Below, piece by piece: positions 44,732-53,996 of a DNA stretch of 64,000 nucleotides. The stretch spans positions 52,106 through 116,105 of the forward strand of contig NZ_WTYC01000007.1 of assembly GCF_009827325.1 (NCBI RefSeq). The letters are read 5' to 3'. The position numbers were made by a program, and so were the translations under genes. Source of the DNA: Qipengyuania vulgaris (GTDB taxonomy: Bacteria; Pseudomonadota; Alphaproteobacteria; Sphingomonadales; Sphingomonadaceae). The first letter of the stretch is position 1. Each line of letters starts with the position of its first letter. Below the pieces are notes generated by a model. It did not search any database. It saw only the letters and a list, made by a program, of their open reading frames with translations, and was not told where the DNA came from.

Positions 44732-45811
44732 ATGGATTTCGAGCATCTTCCCCACCCCGCCCCCGTCCCCGGCGAGACCCGCCAGCAGGCGCTCAAGGAC
44801 CCCGGCTTCGGCAAGCTGTTTACCGACCACATGGTCGTGATCGACTACGACGCCGATAAGGGCGGATGGCACAAGGCGACGCTCGGCCCGCGCGAGCACA
44901 TCAGCCTCGATCCGGCGGCGGCGGTGCTGCATTACGCGCAGGAAATCTTCGAAGGCATGAAAGCCTACAAGCAGGCGGACGATAGCCTCGCGCTGTTCCG
45001 CCCCGAACGGAACGCGCGCCGTTTCAACGAAAGCGCGCGGCGGATGGCGATGCCCGACCTGCCCGAAGAGCTGTTCCTCGAATCGATCCGCCAGCTGGTA
45101 GCGAAGGACCGCGAATGGGTGCCTTCCGACCCCGACGGTTCGCTTTACCTGCGCCCCTTCATGTTCGCTTCCGAAGCCTTCCTCGGCGTGCGTCCGGCGC
45201 GGCAATACAAGTACATCCTCATCGCGAGCCCCGTCGGCCCCTATTTCAAGGGCGGCGCCAAACCGGTGAAGATCTGGGTCAGCCGCAACTACACCCGCGC
45301 TGCCCCCGGCGGCACCGGCGCAGCCAAGACCGGTGGCAATTACGCAGCATCGCTCGTTCCGCAGGCCGAAGGAATCGAGAACGGCTGCGACCAGGTGGTC
45401 TTCCTCGATGCGGTCGAGAAGAAATGGGTCGAGGAACTGGGCGGGATGAACCTGTTCTTCGTGTTCGACGATGGCACGGTAATCACCCCGCCGCTAACGG
45501 GCACAATCCTGCCCGGCATCACTCGCAAAAGCCTGATCGAGCTTCTGCGCGAAGAAGGCCTGCAGGTACGCGAGGAACCCTACAGCATCGACCAATGGCG
45601 CGCCGATGCGACCACCGGCAAGCTCCTGGAGACCATGGCCTGCGGAACAGCGGCGGTGGTTACGCCGGTCGGCACGGTGCTGGGTCCGGACGGCGAGTTC
45701 ACCATTGGCAGCGGCGGCACGGGGCAGATGACCCACAAGATCCGCGAAAAGCTGGTCGGCATCCAGAAGGGCGCCGTCGAGGACACGCACGGCTGGGTAA
45801 CGAAGCTCTAG
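44732..45811 (+). CDS. ilvE: Branched-chain amino acid aminotransferase
   Basis: A PLP enzyme for the last step of Ile, Val and Leu synthesis and the first of their breakdown. The 359-residue type II (eukaryote-like) form shows the PLP lysine in TGAAKTGGNYAAS, the YAQEIFEGMKAYK block and the LPGITRKSLIEL motif. The ATG at 44732 is preferred to an earlier in-frame start at 44684, which would overlap the hairpin trailer. No clear ribosome site precedes it. Its TAG overlaps the stop of the convergent LysR gene. Confidence 0.95.
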   Translation: MDFEHLPHPAPVPGETRQQALKDPGFGKLFTDHMVVIDYDADKGGWHKATLGPREHISLDPAAAVLHYAQEIFEGMKAYKQADDSLALFRPERNARRFNESARRMAMPDLPEELFLESIRQLVAKDREWVPSDPDGSLYLRPFMFASEAFLGVRPARQYKYILIASPVGPYFKGGAKPVKIWVSRNYTRAAPGGTGAAKTGGNYAASLVPQAEGIENGCDQVVFLDAVEKKWVEELGGMNLFFVFDDGTVITPPLTGTILPGITRKSLIELLREEGLQVREEPYSIDQWRADATTGKLLETMACGTAAVVTPVGTVLGPDGEFTIGSGGTGQMTHKIREKLVGIQKGAVEDTHGWVTKL

Positions 45812-46737
45812 GCTTCTCCGCTCACCGAAGGTTCCACCCCGCTGCACGCGCCCAGCCGTTCGCGGATGGCGTCGATCAGCCAACTCGTCGCAGGTCCGGG
45901 TCGCGCATCGCGGCGCCACAGGGCGCTGAGCGTGTAGTTCGCGCCCGGCTTTTCGGGCAGGTCGAGCAGGCACAGCCGCCCTTCGGCCAAATCGCCGCTC
46001 ACTACATGGCGCGGCATATTGCCCCAGCCGATTCCTTCCTTGAGTAGCGCGTGCTTCGCGCCCAGATCGGCCAGCCGCCAGCTTTGCGGCGACAGGACGG
46101 AGAATTCGCGGCCCTCGGTCAGGGGTGAACGGTCGGAGAGGACAAGCTGGAGATGCTTGCGGCTATCGCCCGGTGCGACACCGGATCGTGAAAGCGGATG
46201 ATCGGGCGCGGCTACAGGGACCAGTTCCACAGTGCCGATGGCCTGACGTTCCAGTTCGGGATGATCGGCGAGGACCGGCCCCCCGATCGCGAGGTCCGCG
46301 CCGCCATCCAGCAGGCAGGCGGCCACCGCCCCCAGCGCTTCCACCTGCAGGCGTAGCGCGACGGTGGGGAACATTTCGCGGAAATCGCGCAGCACGCTTG
46401 CGGTCACCTCGCCCGGCAACATCACGTCGACGACCAGCGAGACTTCGCTTTCGAGTCCGGCATGGAGGCTCTGGGTCTTGGCCAAGAGGTGGTCAATCCC
46501 GTCGGCCACGGCCTTTGCCTCGACCAGCAGCCCCCTGCCCTCCTCGGTCAGTACCGGCTTTCGCGAACCTTCGCGGGCAAACAGCACCACCCCGAGTTGG
46601 TTCTCCAACTGGGATATGCCGTAACTGACGGCGGATACTGCGCGTCCCATACGACGTGCAGCGGCGCCGAAGCTGCCCTCTTCAGCCACTGCGAGGAAGA
46701 TCCGCAGTTGATCGAGACTTGGCTCGCCGAGTTTCAC
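45808..46737 (-). CDS. LysR-family transcriptional regulator
   Basis: A 309-residue regulator with an N-terminal winged HTH (SLDQLRIFLAVAEEGSFGAA; GRAVSAVSYGISQLENQLG) and a substrate-binding domain. GTG 46737 gives the standard length; longer in-frame starts would reach across the shared promoter into pirin. It is divergent from pirin and azoR and most likely controls them; similar LysR/pirin/reductase sets occur in alphaproteobacteria. A ten-base inverted repeat overlaps its start codon. Confidence 0.87.
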   Translation of the reverse strand: MKLGEPSLDQLRIFLAVAEEGSFGAAARRMGRAVSAVSYGISQLENQLGVVLFAREGSRKPVLTEEGRGLLVEAKAVADGIDHLLAKTQSLHAGLESEVSLVVDVMLPGEVTASVLRDFREMFPTVALRLQVEALGAVAACLLDGGADLAIGGPVLADHPELERQAIGTVELVPVAAPDHPLSRSGVAPGDSRKHLQLVLSDRSPLTEGREFSVLSPQSWRLADLGAKHALLKEGIGWGNMPRHVVSGDLAEGRLCLLDLPEKPGANYTLSALWRRDARPGPATSWLIDAIRERLGACSGVEPSVSGEA

Positions 46738-46789
46738 TGTTCCGATTTCATGAACATCTTGCCGTGTTTTATCGCAGTTATCGGAACAG
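46737..46789. promoter_or_regulatory. Inverted repeat in the LysR-pirin promoter region
   Basis: CTGTTCCGAT (46737-46746) is the reverse complement of ATCGGAACAG (46780-46789). The left half touches the LysR start codon. A smaller palindrome TTCATGAA lies just inside it (46747-46754). Placement fits an operator for autoregulation and for divergent control of pirin. Confidence 0.5.
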
Positions 46790-46843
46790 GCGGCAATGTC
46801 TATCTCTTGGTCCAACGAAGGCTTCCCATCGGGAGATTTATCA

Positions 46844-47560
46844 ATGATCGAACTCAGACCTTTCGACAGCATCGGTTCCGCCGACCACGGCTGGCTCGAT
46901 GCGCATCACCACTTCTCCTTCGCCGGTTATCACGATCCAAGCCGTGTGAACTGGGGCGCGCTGCGCGTCTGGAACGATGACAAGATTGCCCCGAAGAGCG
47001 GCTTTCCCACGCACCCGCACCAGGACATGGAAATCATCACCTATGTCCGCAGCGGTGCAATCACGCACCGTGACAGCATGGGTAATGAAGGACGCACCGA
47101 GGCCGGCGACGTACAGGTGATGAGTGCGGGCCGCGGGGTCGCGCATTCGGAATTCAATCTCGAAGACGAGGAATGCACGCTATTCCAAATCTGGATCATT
47201 CCGGACCAGCGCGGCGGCGAACCCGGCTGGGGCGCACGTAAATTCCCCAAGGGTGACCGTGCAGGCCAGTTCGTGACCCTCGCCAGCGGCGCGGCAAATG
47301 ACGACGCTTCCAGCGATGAGGGGGCTTTGCCGATCCGCACCGATGCGCGCGTGCTGGGCGCGACGATCAAGGCAGGCGAAAGCGTGACCTACACGCCTGC
47401 GCAGGCCGATCGTCACCTTTACCTCGTGCCCGCCACCGGCAGCATCCGCGTGGGCAATATCGAGGCGAAAGCCCGCGATGGCCTGGCCATCACCAAGGAA
47501 GACAGCATCACCGTCACCGCGCTCGAGGACAGTGAACTCGTCCTCGTCGACGCGGCCTGA
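46844..47560 (+). CDS. Pirin-family cupin protein
   Basis: A 238-residue bicupin whose N-terminal half holds the metal ligands (FPTHPHQDMEIITYV; AGRGVAHSEFN). Bacterial pirins of this type can be quercetin dioxygenases or redox-linked regulators. GGGAG lies eight bases before ATG 46844, which is chosen over an earlier in-frame start. The next gene, an azoreductase, follows after 14 bases, so the two form an operon opposite a LysR regulator. Confidence 0.92.
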   Translation: MIELRPFDSIGSADHGWLDAHHHFSFAGYHDPSRVNWGALRVWNDDKIAPKSGFPTHPHQDMEIITYVRSGAITHRDSMGNEGRTEAGDVQVMSAGRGVAHSEFNLEDEECTLFQIWIIPDQRGGEPGWGARKFPKGDRAGQFVTLASGAANDDASSDEGALPIRTDARVLGATIKAGESVTYTPAQADRHLYLVPATGSIRVGNIEAKARDGLAITKEDSITVTALEDSELVLVDAA

Positions 47561-47574
47561 ACAGGAGACCAGAC

Positions 47575-48168
47575 ATGAGCACCATTCTTCACATCACCGC
47601 CAGCATTCGTAATGACGAGTCCGTCTCGCGCAGTTTGGGTAACAGGCTGGTCGAGCGTCTTGCCGAGAATCAGGGAGCAATAGTCGTCACGCGCGATCTG
47701 GCCAAGAACGACCTCCCCTACATCGATGTAGAGCGTTTCGCTGCCAATCTTGCACCCTACGCCGAACGCTCGCCCGAGCAGCACGAACTGGCAAAGATAT
47801 CCGACGAGCTGATCGGCGAATTGCAGGAGGCCGAGACCATCGTCTTCAGCCTGCCGGTGTACAACTTTGCAGTACCTGCAACGCTTAAGGCATGGGCCGA
47901 TCTGGTTGCTCGGGCGGGAACGACGTTCCGCTATGCCGAGAACGGTTCGGAAGGCCTGCTGACGGGCAAGAAGGTTTACCTGACGATCGCGTCAGGGGGG
48001 ATGCCGATCGGTAGCGAAATCGATTTCATGACGCCTTGGCTCAAGTTCTTCCTCGGCTTCCTCGGCATGACCGACGTCGAACTGGTGGCTGCCGACGGCA
48101 TCATGGGCGAAGGCGGCGAGGAGAAAATTGCCGAAGCCCATCAGGAAGTGGAAAAGCTGGCTGCCTGA
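47575..48168 (+). CDS. azoR: FMN-dependent NADH:quinone/azo oxidoreductase
   Basis: A 197-residue flavodoxin-fold reductase that transfers two electrons from NADH to quinones or azo compounds. The FMN loop (TASIRNDESVSRSLGNRL), the SLPVYNFAVPATLKAW block and the TIASGG loop are typical of AzoR. A CAGGAG site precedes the ATG. With pirin it probably deals with quinone or electrophile stress, switched by the divergent LysR protein. Confidence 0.9.
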   Translation: MSTILHITASIRNDESVSRSLGNRLVERLAENQGAIVVTRDLAKNDLPYIDVERFAANLAPYAERSPEQHELAKISDELIGELQEAETIVFSLPVYNFAVPATLKAWADLVARAGTTFRYAENGSEGLLTGKKVYLTIASGGMPIGSEIDFMTPWLKFFLGFLGMTDVELVAADGIMGEGGEEKIAEAHQEVEKLAA

Positions 48169-48228
48169 TAATTTTCCGGGACCATCTCGGGGCGGTCTGC
48201 GCATGCGGGCCACCCTTTTGCTTGTACG

Positions 48229-49116
48229 TTAGAGGCGTGGACGGACCAGAAGCGGCTTGAAGACATTATGCGTTGGGCGCAGCACGATGATCGCGACACC
48301 CGTAACTGCGATACCCGCGCCGAGCAGTAGCCTCCAACCGATCTCGTCCCCAGTCAGCCACGCGCCGAGCGCGATGGTCATCAGCGGCGTGAGCAGCGTG
48401 AAAGGCACGACCACATTGGCATCATGGGTCTGCAGCATCCGGTAGTAGGCCGAATGGGCGCCCACCGAAACGACGATCGACGCGAAGAGCAGGCACCCGG
48501 CGATCGCCCACGGAGCGCTGGCAAGGGCCGGCAGCTGATCCGTTTCCAGCATGAACGACAGCGGGAGAAGCACGATTACCGAGGCGAGGCCCGCCCATGC
48601 CTGCATCTGGACCGCGCCGATCTCCATACGCTTGAAGAATATGGATCCCAGAGCGCCGACCACTGCCGAGGCGAAAACGAAGCCGATCCCCGCCCCCGCT
48701 TCCATACCGGCGGGCGAGCCCACCGCAATCGCCACGCCAACGAGCGTCAGCGCGATGCCGAGCGCGCGCCGCCAGCGAACCTGCTCGCGCAGGAAGAGGA
48801 TCGCGAAAAGGACGGTGAGCGGCGCGCCCGCCAGACTGACGACGCCAGCCGCCGAAGGGCTGGCCGTTTTCAAGCCGACGAACAGCAGACCGAACGACCC
48901 GCCGCTTATCGCGAGACCCACGAGCATGACCCGCCAGAGGTCCGCAGGGACCTTGCGCAGCATCGGAAAAAGCGCCGCCATCACCAGGAACGAGCGCAGT
49001 GCGGCATAGAACAGCGGCGGGACCGAGAGATCGTCGACCGCGATCTTGCTGACCGCGACATTGAGCGCCCACACGATATTGCAGGCGAGGAGGATGAATA
49101 TGGCACGCAGCGTCAC
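48229..49116 (-). CDS. EamA-family (DMT) transporter
   Basis: A 295-residue inner membrane protein with ten hydrophobic segments arranged as two EamA repeats, typical of drug/metabolite exporters of the RhaT/YdcZ type. The NIVWALNVAVSK start and the second-half SAYYRMLQTHDANVVVPFT are typical. GTG 49116 lies 12 bases after the nadE stop. The substrate is unknown. Confidence 0.9.
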   Translation of the reverse strand: MTLRAIFILLACNIVWALNVAVSKIAVDDLSVPPLFYAALRSFLVMAALFPMLRKVPADLWRVMLVGLAISGGSFGLLFVGLKTASPSAAGVVSLAGAPLTVLFAILFLREQVRWRRALGIALTLVGVAIAVGSPAGMEAGAGIGFVFASAVVGALGSIFFKRMEIGAVQMQAWAGLASVIVLLPLSFMLETDQLPALASAPWAIAGCLLFASIVVSVGAHSAYYRMLQTHDANVVVPFTLLTPLMTIALGAWLTGDEIGWRLLLGAGIAVTGVAIIVLRPTHNVFKPLLVRPRL

Positions 49117-49128
49117 TGCGGCGGGGCC

Positions 49129-51198
49129 CTAAAGGGTGTTCGCCGGCAGATTGCGTTTCAGCTCGCCCAGCCAGACATCGGCCACCGCATCGCTGGGTGC
49201 GCGCCAGTCCCCGCGAGGGGAAAGAGCCCCGCCCGCACTTACCTTAGGCCCATTCGGAATTGCGCTCCGCTTGAACTGGCTGAACCCGAAGAAGCGCTTG
49301 AGGAAATTTTCCAACCACTTGGCGATGGTCGGGAGGTCGTACCGATTGCGCATCTCTTGCGGGAAATCGATCGGCCATAGGCCTGTTTCCAGGTCCTTCC
49401 ATGCATGCCACGCCAGAAAGGCGACATGGCTGGGGCTTTGTCCGAAGCGGATGATGTGGTGGAGGAAGAAGTCGTTGAGTTCGTAAGGCCCGATGATCGA
49501 TTCCGTGCTCTGGATTTTGCCATCTTCACCGGCAGGGACGAGTTCGGGACTGATTTCAGTATCGAGGATGGCCTGGAGTACCGAATCCACACCTTCGTCG
49601 AACTGGCTGGTCGTCGTCGTCCAGCGGATCAAATACTGAATGAGCGTTTTTGGAACGCCCGCGTTTACGGCGTAATGGCTCATCTGGTCGCCGACGCCAT
49701 AGGTGCACCACCCTAGCGCAAGTTCGGACAAGTCGCCCGTCCCGACGACCCAGCCCCCATGTTGTCCCGCCAGCCGGAACAGGTAATCGGTCCGCAGCCC
49801 CGCTTGCACGTTCTCGAAGGTCGTGTCGTAGACCGGATGGCCGTCGGCGAAGGCATGCCCGATGTTCTCCAGCATCATCGTCGCGGTCGGCTTGATGTCG
49901 ATCTCTTCCGCAGTGACGTGGATGGCTTCCATCAGCTTCCAGGCGTTGGACTTCGTGCCCTCCGAAGTCCCGAAGCCAGGCATGGTATAACCGCGAATGT
50001 CGCTGCGCGGACGCCCGAGCCGGTCCATGGCCTTGGCAGCCACGAGCAAGGCATGGGTGCTGTCGAGGCCGCCCGAAATACCGATCACAAGACATTTCGA
50101 CCGCGTGGCCTCGATCCGCCGCATAAGCGCATCGACCTGGATGTTGAAGGCCTCGTAGCAATCCTCGTCCAGCTTCTCGCGCCGATTGGGCACGAATGGG
50201 AAGCGGCGGATCGGACGGATCAGGCCGATATCGCCTGCGTGATATTCATGCTCGAACCTGATCCGTCGATATCGATCCTCCGGACGTCCGGCGGCCTCGG
50301 CGGCATCGTTGAAGGTCTGCATCCGCATCCGGTCGTTCAGTACGCGCCGGGTGTCGATATCCGCCACTGAAAGCTCCGGCTCGAGATCGAAGCGCACGCT
50401 TTCAGCGAGAAGATCGCCAAGCTCGTAGATCATTCCCTGACCGTCCCACGCCAGATCGGTCGTGCTTTCGCCATGACCGCTGGCGGAATAAGCATAGGCG
50501 CACAGTGACCGGTTCGAACTGGCCCGGCACAGCAGATGACGCTCGTCGGACTTGCCGATGGTGATGTTCGATGCCGAAAGATTCAGGATGATGGTCGCCC
50601 CCGCCATCGCGGCCAGCGTTCCTGGCGGCTGGGGGGCCCAGAAATCCTCGCAGATTTCGATCCCGAAAATGAAACCCGACAGGTTCGCTGCTTCGAACAG
50701 GATATCCGTACCGAAGGGAACAGGCTTGCCGCCGAGTTCCAGTTGCATTCCCTGGATGTTCCGGCCGTGGGCAAACCAACGCTTCTCGTAGAATTCGCGG
50801 TAATTCGGCAGGTAGCTCTTCGGGACCACACCGAGAATCTCGCCTCTCGCGATGGCGAGTGCGCAATTGTAGATCCGCCCGTTGTGTCGAAGCGGGGCAC
50901 CGATGACGAGCACCGGCGAAAGCGCCTGCGAAGCCTCGCAAATCTCCGTCAGATGACGTTCGACCGCATCGAGCAAGGCGGACTGAAGGTGAAGATCGTC
51001 GATCGCGTAGGAGGACAGGCAGAGTTCGGGATAGAGCAGCAGATCGACGCCAGCCTCTTCGGCTTTACGCGCCTGTTCCAGTATTCCCTCGGCGTTATAG
51101 GCGACATCGGCGGTTCGCACGCGCGGTGTGGCCGTTGCCACCCGGACAAAGCCGTGTGAGTGCATGTCGAAGAAAGGGTGCGCGGCAGTATCAGTCAT
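49129..51198 (-). CDS. nadE: Glutamine-dependent NAD+ synthetase
   Basis: Makes NAD from deamido-NAD, ATP and glutamine. The 689-residue protein has an N-terminal nitrilase-type glutaminase (Glu in LLLYPELCLSSYAI; Cys in GIEICEDFW) and a C-terminal synthetase with the PP-loop GISGGLDSTHALLVA. ATG 51198 is preferred to an upstream TTG. It overlaps the end of the pncC-like gene by eight bases, linking salvage and synthesis of NAD. Confidence 0.95.
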   Translation of the reverse strand: MTDTAAHPFFDMHSHGFVRVATATPRVRTADVAYNAEGILEQARKAEEAGVDLLLYPELCLSSYAIDDLHLQSALLDAVERHLTEICEASQALSPVLVIGAPLRHNGRIYNCALAIARGEILGVVPKSYLPNYREFYEKRWFAHGRNIQGMQLELGGKPVPFGTDILFEAANLSGFIFGIEICEDFWAPQPPGTLAAMAGATIILNLSASNITIGKSDERHLLCRASSNRSLCAYAYSASGHGESTTDLAWDGQGMIYELGDLLAESVRFDLEPELSVADIDTRRVLNDRMRMQTFNDAAEAAGRPEDRYRRIRFEHEYHAGDIGLIRPIRRFPFVPNRREKLDEDCYEAFNIQVDALMRRIEATRSKCLVIGISGGLDSTHALLVAAKAMDRLGRPRSDIRGYTMPGFGTSEGTKSNAWKLMEAIHVTAEEIDIKPTATMMLENIGHAFADGHPVYDTTFENVQAGLRTDYLFRLAGQHGGWVVGTGDLSELALGWCTYGVGDQMSHYAVNAGVPKTLIQYLIRWTTTTSQFDEGVDSVLQAILDTEISPELVPAGEDGKIQSTESIIGPYELNDFFLHHIIRFGQSPSHVAFLAWHAWKDLETGLWPIDFPQEMRNRYDLPTIAKWLENFLKRFFGFSQFKRSAIPNGPKVSAGGALSPRGDWRAPSDAVADVWLGELKRNLPANTL

Positions 51199-51703
51199 GT
51201 TCAAGCGCGTCCTTCATCATACTGAGCGCGACTTCAAGTGCCGCGAGGCGAACGCCGTCCCTCCCAATGTGCCCGAAATGCCGTTCTTCGTGCTTCATCA
51301 ATCCCTTCTCGCTCACGCAGGCGAAATGAACCAGGCCTTCTTCATCCTGCGGGCGGCCGGGTCCGGCAAAGCCTGTGATCGAAACGATCAGATCGGCGTC
51401 GGATTTCGCGAGCCCCCCTTTGGCCATCGCAATGGCGACTTCCCGGCTGACCGCGCCACAGTTTTCGATTTCCCCGCTGTCGCAGCCCAGCATTTCGCAT
51501 TTTGCCCGGTCCGAATAGGTCACGAAACCCCGTTCGAAGACGTGCGACAGGCCGGTGACATCAGTGAGCAGGGCGGCGAGCAATCCCCCCGTGCAACTCT
51601 CTGCGGCCGCCAGTTGTACATCCCGTTTCTTTGCGAGGTTCAAGACCTCTACCGCGAGGTTCGAAACATTTTCGGGAAGGATAGGATCAATGGTGTCGGT
51701 CAT
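51191..51703 (-). CDS. pncC: CinA-family nicotinamide-nucleotide amidohydrolase (PncC-like)
   Basis: A 170-residue stand-alone CinA C-terminal domain that deamidates NMN to nicotinate mononucleotide. The catalytic loop AESCTGGLLAALLTDVTG and the SITGFAGPG motif are present. ATG 51703 is chosen; the frame is open 21 bases further. The product feeds the NAD pathway whose last enzyme is the overlapping nadE, so the pair makes metabolic sense. Confidence 0.9.
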   Translation of the reverse strand: MTDTIDPILPENVSNLAVEVLNLAKKRDVQLAAAESCTGGLLAALLTDVTGLSHVFERGFVTYSDRAKCEMLGCDSGEIENCGAVSREVAIAMAKGGLAKSDADLIVSITGFAGPGRPQDEEGLVHFACVSEKGLMKHEERHFGHIGRDGVRLAALEVALSMMKDALEHD

Positions 51704-51754
51704 GGGTCGGTTCGCGCAAAGCAATTAACAGGGTCACAGACCAACCGGAAAAAC

Positions 51755-52768
51755 CTATGCCAGTTCCTCTTCCTTCATCCGCATCTCCGTGCGGAAGCCG
51801 TTGAGTACGGGGCCGGCGTGATGCGTTGCCCCTGCCTGATGCGCAAAGGCATTGAGTAGCTTGCTGCCGATCCCGCCTGGGGAATGCGACACCGCATCCG
51901 CTCCTACACCGTCGTCTTCGATCGTCAGGCGCCATTTTCCGTCGCGCGCATGAAAGAAGACGGAAATCGTCCCCGCTCGCCCATTAGGAAAGGCGTATTT
52001 CGCTGCGTTCACGATTGCCTCGTTGAGGTAAAGACCCATGGCGACTGCGGCCTCACGGGGAAGAATGGCTTTGTCGACTTCTCGCGCCAATCGGATCGAG
52101 CGCGGAAGGGCCGAGTTTTCGAGCCTCGTCAAAAGTTGTTCCAGATAGGGCTTCATCGCCACACCTTGGTCGTTGTCCTGCTCGCTCGCCAGCGCGGAAT
52201 AGGCTTCGGCGAAAGTGCGGACCCTTCCGACGGCATCATCCAGCAGCCCGTGCAATTCCACTTGAGGGATACGACGCTTCTGGATTTCCAGCATGCTTGC
52301 CACCAGCGCAAAGTTGTTCTTCGTGCGATGCTCCAGATCGGCCAGCAGGGTCAGCCTGCGATCGGCGGATTCCGTAATCTGGTCTACCGTGTTTCGGGCC
52401 GCACGGCGGAAAGCTTCGGCGAAAATCAGGACGATGATCGCGCTGAATGCGTTGAGCACAACCCGCGCCGGGTCAGTAGGATCGGAAAAGAAGAATGACT
52501 GTTGTTCCGGGAGCACGAAAAACCACGCCCAAAGGAATGTGGTGAGAAGGGCGACAATGCCTGCCTGCCAGTGGCCATACAGTGTGGCGAGCAGAACGGT
52601 TGGGTAAATGAGCGCGAACGGACCAGACACCGGGGCCCACAAGTTGAAAATGGTGCGAAGTCCGACCATAGCAGCGCCGCACAGGAAACCGAAGATAAGC
52701 TGCGCCGCTAGCCTGCCGCTTGGCGAGACGAACTGGCGGCTGACATCATAATTCGCAAGTCTCTGCAT
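51755..52768 (-). CDS. Membrane sensor histidine kinase, HWE/HisKA_2 type with DUF4118-like sensor
   Basis: A 337-residue kinase with four hydrophobic segments (residues 18-115) of the KdpD-like DUF4118 type, then a HisKA_2 dimerisation domain (LEHRTKNNFALVASMLEIQ, phospho-acceptor His) and a compact ATPase domain (NEAIVNAAKYAFPNG; EDDGVGAD; GGIGSKLLNAFAHQ). Kinases of this type often feed the PhyR general stress switch in alphaproteobacteria. No partner regulator lies next to it, so the role is inferred. Confidence 0.88.
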   Translation of the reverse strand: MQRLANYDVSRQFVSPSGRLAAQLIFGFLCGAAMVGLRTIFNLWAPVSGPFALIYPTVLLATLYGHWQAGIVALLTTFLWAWFFVLPEQQSFFFSDPTDPARVVLNAFSAIIVLIFAEAFRRAARNTVDQITESADRRLTLLADLEHRTKNNFALVASMLEIQKRRIPQVELHGLLDDAVGRVRTFAEAYSALASEQDNDQGVAMKPYLEQLLTRLENSALPRSIRLAREVDKAILPREAAVAMGLYLNEAIVNAAKYAFPNGRAGTISVFFHARDGKWRLTIEDDGVGADAVSHSPGGIGSKLLNAFAHQAGATHHAGPVLNGFRTEMRMKEEELA

Positions 52769-52901
52769 TTATCAGGCCGCATTCCGACGGAAAATCCGAC
52801 CAGGGCAGCCCCCGTCGAGCGTGCACTGAGGAGGGCAGGAATAGCCAGTCCGTGGCCGACATAGGACTAAAGGCGTGTATTGCCTAGTTTATTTACCATT
52901 C

Positions 52902-53903
52902 TCATGCTGCGAGCAAATTTCTCGCGCCCGGACAATCCTTCAACATCTCAAGCAAGCCCCGCTCCTCGCGGGTGAGCCAGCGCGTTGCCCGAGGCAATTG
53001 GAGCGAGCCTCGCCATTCTTCCTGTTCTTCCAGCAGGTTTATCACCGCCGGATGGATGTAGCTCTTGCGCGTGACGGCAGGAGTATTGCCCAATTGCCCG
53101 GCCACACATTCAAGGAGGGCCTTCATCGGCATCCGTCCCTCCGCCGCCCGAAGGCATTCGAAGCCCATCACGCTGGCGTGCCATGTGCGGAAGTTCTTCG
53201 CGGTAAATCGCTCTCCCATACAGTTTTCAAGATATTCGTTCACATCGCCGGAATCGACCGCCTGAACATCGCCATCGTCATCGACGTATTTGAAGACGTT
53301 CTGCCCGGGCAGATCCTGCATGCTGCGCACAAGACGTGCCAGGGCGCCATCGGTCAGTGTCACTTCGCGCATCTGGCCGGATTTGCCCTTGTAGCGCAGC
53401 TTCAAGGTCTTGCCGGTCACCTCGGCGTGACGGCGGCGGAGCGTGGTGGCACCGTAGCTCTTGTTGCGTTCCGCATACCCTTCGTTTCCGACGCGCACCG
53501 CGCCGAGATCCAGCAACCGCACCACGCTGGCAACAGCGCGTTCTCGGGTCAGCTTGCGTCCCTTCAGATCTTCTTCGACCTTCTTGCGAACCAGCGGGAG
53601 CAGGGTTCCGAAAGCGAGGCATTTATCGAACTTCTCACTCTCCCGCTCCGCGCGGAAATCAGGGTGATAGCGATATTGTTTCCGCCCTTTCGCGTCTATC
53701 CCGGTGGCGAGGATGTGGCCATTCGGCGCGGGGCAGAACCATGCATCGACATAGGCGGGCGGCAGCGCAACGGCGCTGAGGCGCTGTTTCTCCGAGCGAT
53801 CGGTGATCAGCTTCCCCGTGGGATCATAATAGGCCCATCCCTTCCCTGCACCCTTGCGGGTGATTCCGGGCAACTGGTCGTCGACATAGATGAGCTTGGT
53901 CAT
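52902..53903 (-). CDS. DNA topoisomerase IB
   Basis: A 333-residue poxvirus-like type IB topoisomerase that relaxes supercoils through a 3'-phosphotyrosine. The N-terminal domain starts with KLIYVDDQLPGITRKGAG, and the catalytic core shows Arg, Lys and His motifs (RVGNEGYAERNKSYGATTL; LRYKGKSGQ; AKNFRTWHASV), with Tyr in TRKSYIHPAV. ATG 53903 is selected; the open frame upstream overlaps the GST gene. No ribosome site is seen, but an EcfG-like promoter would start the mRNA only a few bases before it. Confidence 0.93.
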   Translation of the reverse strand: MTKLIYVDDQLPGITRKGAGKGWAYYDPTGKLITDRSEKQRLSAVALPPAYVDAWFCPAPNGHILATGIDAKGRKQYRYHPDFRAERESEKFDKCLAFGTLLPLVRKKVEEDLKGRKLTRERAVASVVRLLDLGAVRVGNEGYAERNKSYGATTLRRRHAEVTGKTLKLRYKGKSGQMREVTLTDGALARLVRSMQDLPGQNVFKYVDDDGDVQAVDSGDVNEYLENCMGERFTAKNFRTWHASVMGFECLRAAEGRMPMKALLECVAGQLGNTPAVTRKSYIHPAVINLLEEQEEWRGSLQLPRATRWLTREERGLLEMLKDCPGARNLLAA

Positions 53904-53915
53904 TGCGAAGGCAAG

Positions 53916-53941
53916 AACCTTGGCAGGGCGAACTGCGTTCC
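53916..53941 (-). promoter_or_regulatory. EcfG-like promoter for topoisomerase IB
   Basis: On the minus strand GGAAC (53941-53937) and GTT (53918-53916) are separated by 18 bases, one longer than the best spacing if the preceding base is not counted (GGAAC-N17-GGTT). It would give a nearly leaderless message. Confidence 0.45.
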
Positions 53942-53996
53942 CCACCTTGCGACGAACCGAAGTGTGCAATGGCCACTTTCGATCAGGAGACAAGAA

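Noticed and set aside
52875..53996. N-terminal extension of the YghU-like frame by over 370 codons
   Set aside because: It is antisense to topoisomerase IB and has no family match; the TTG at 53997 with its own ribosome site fits YghU.
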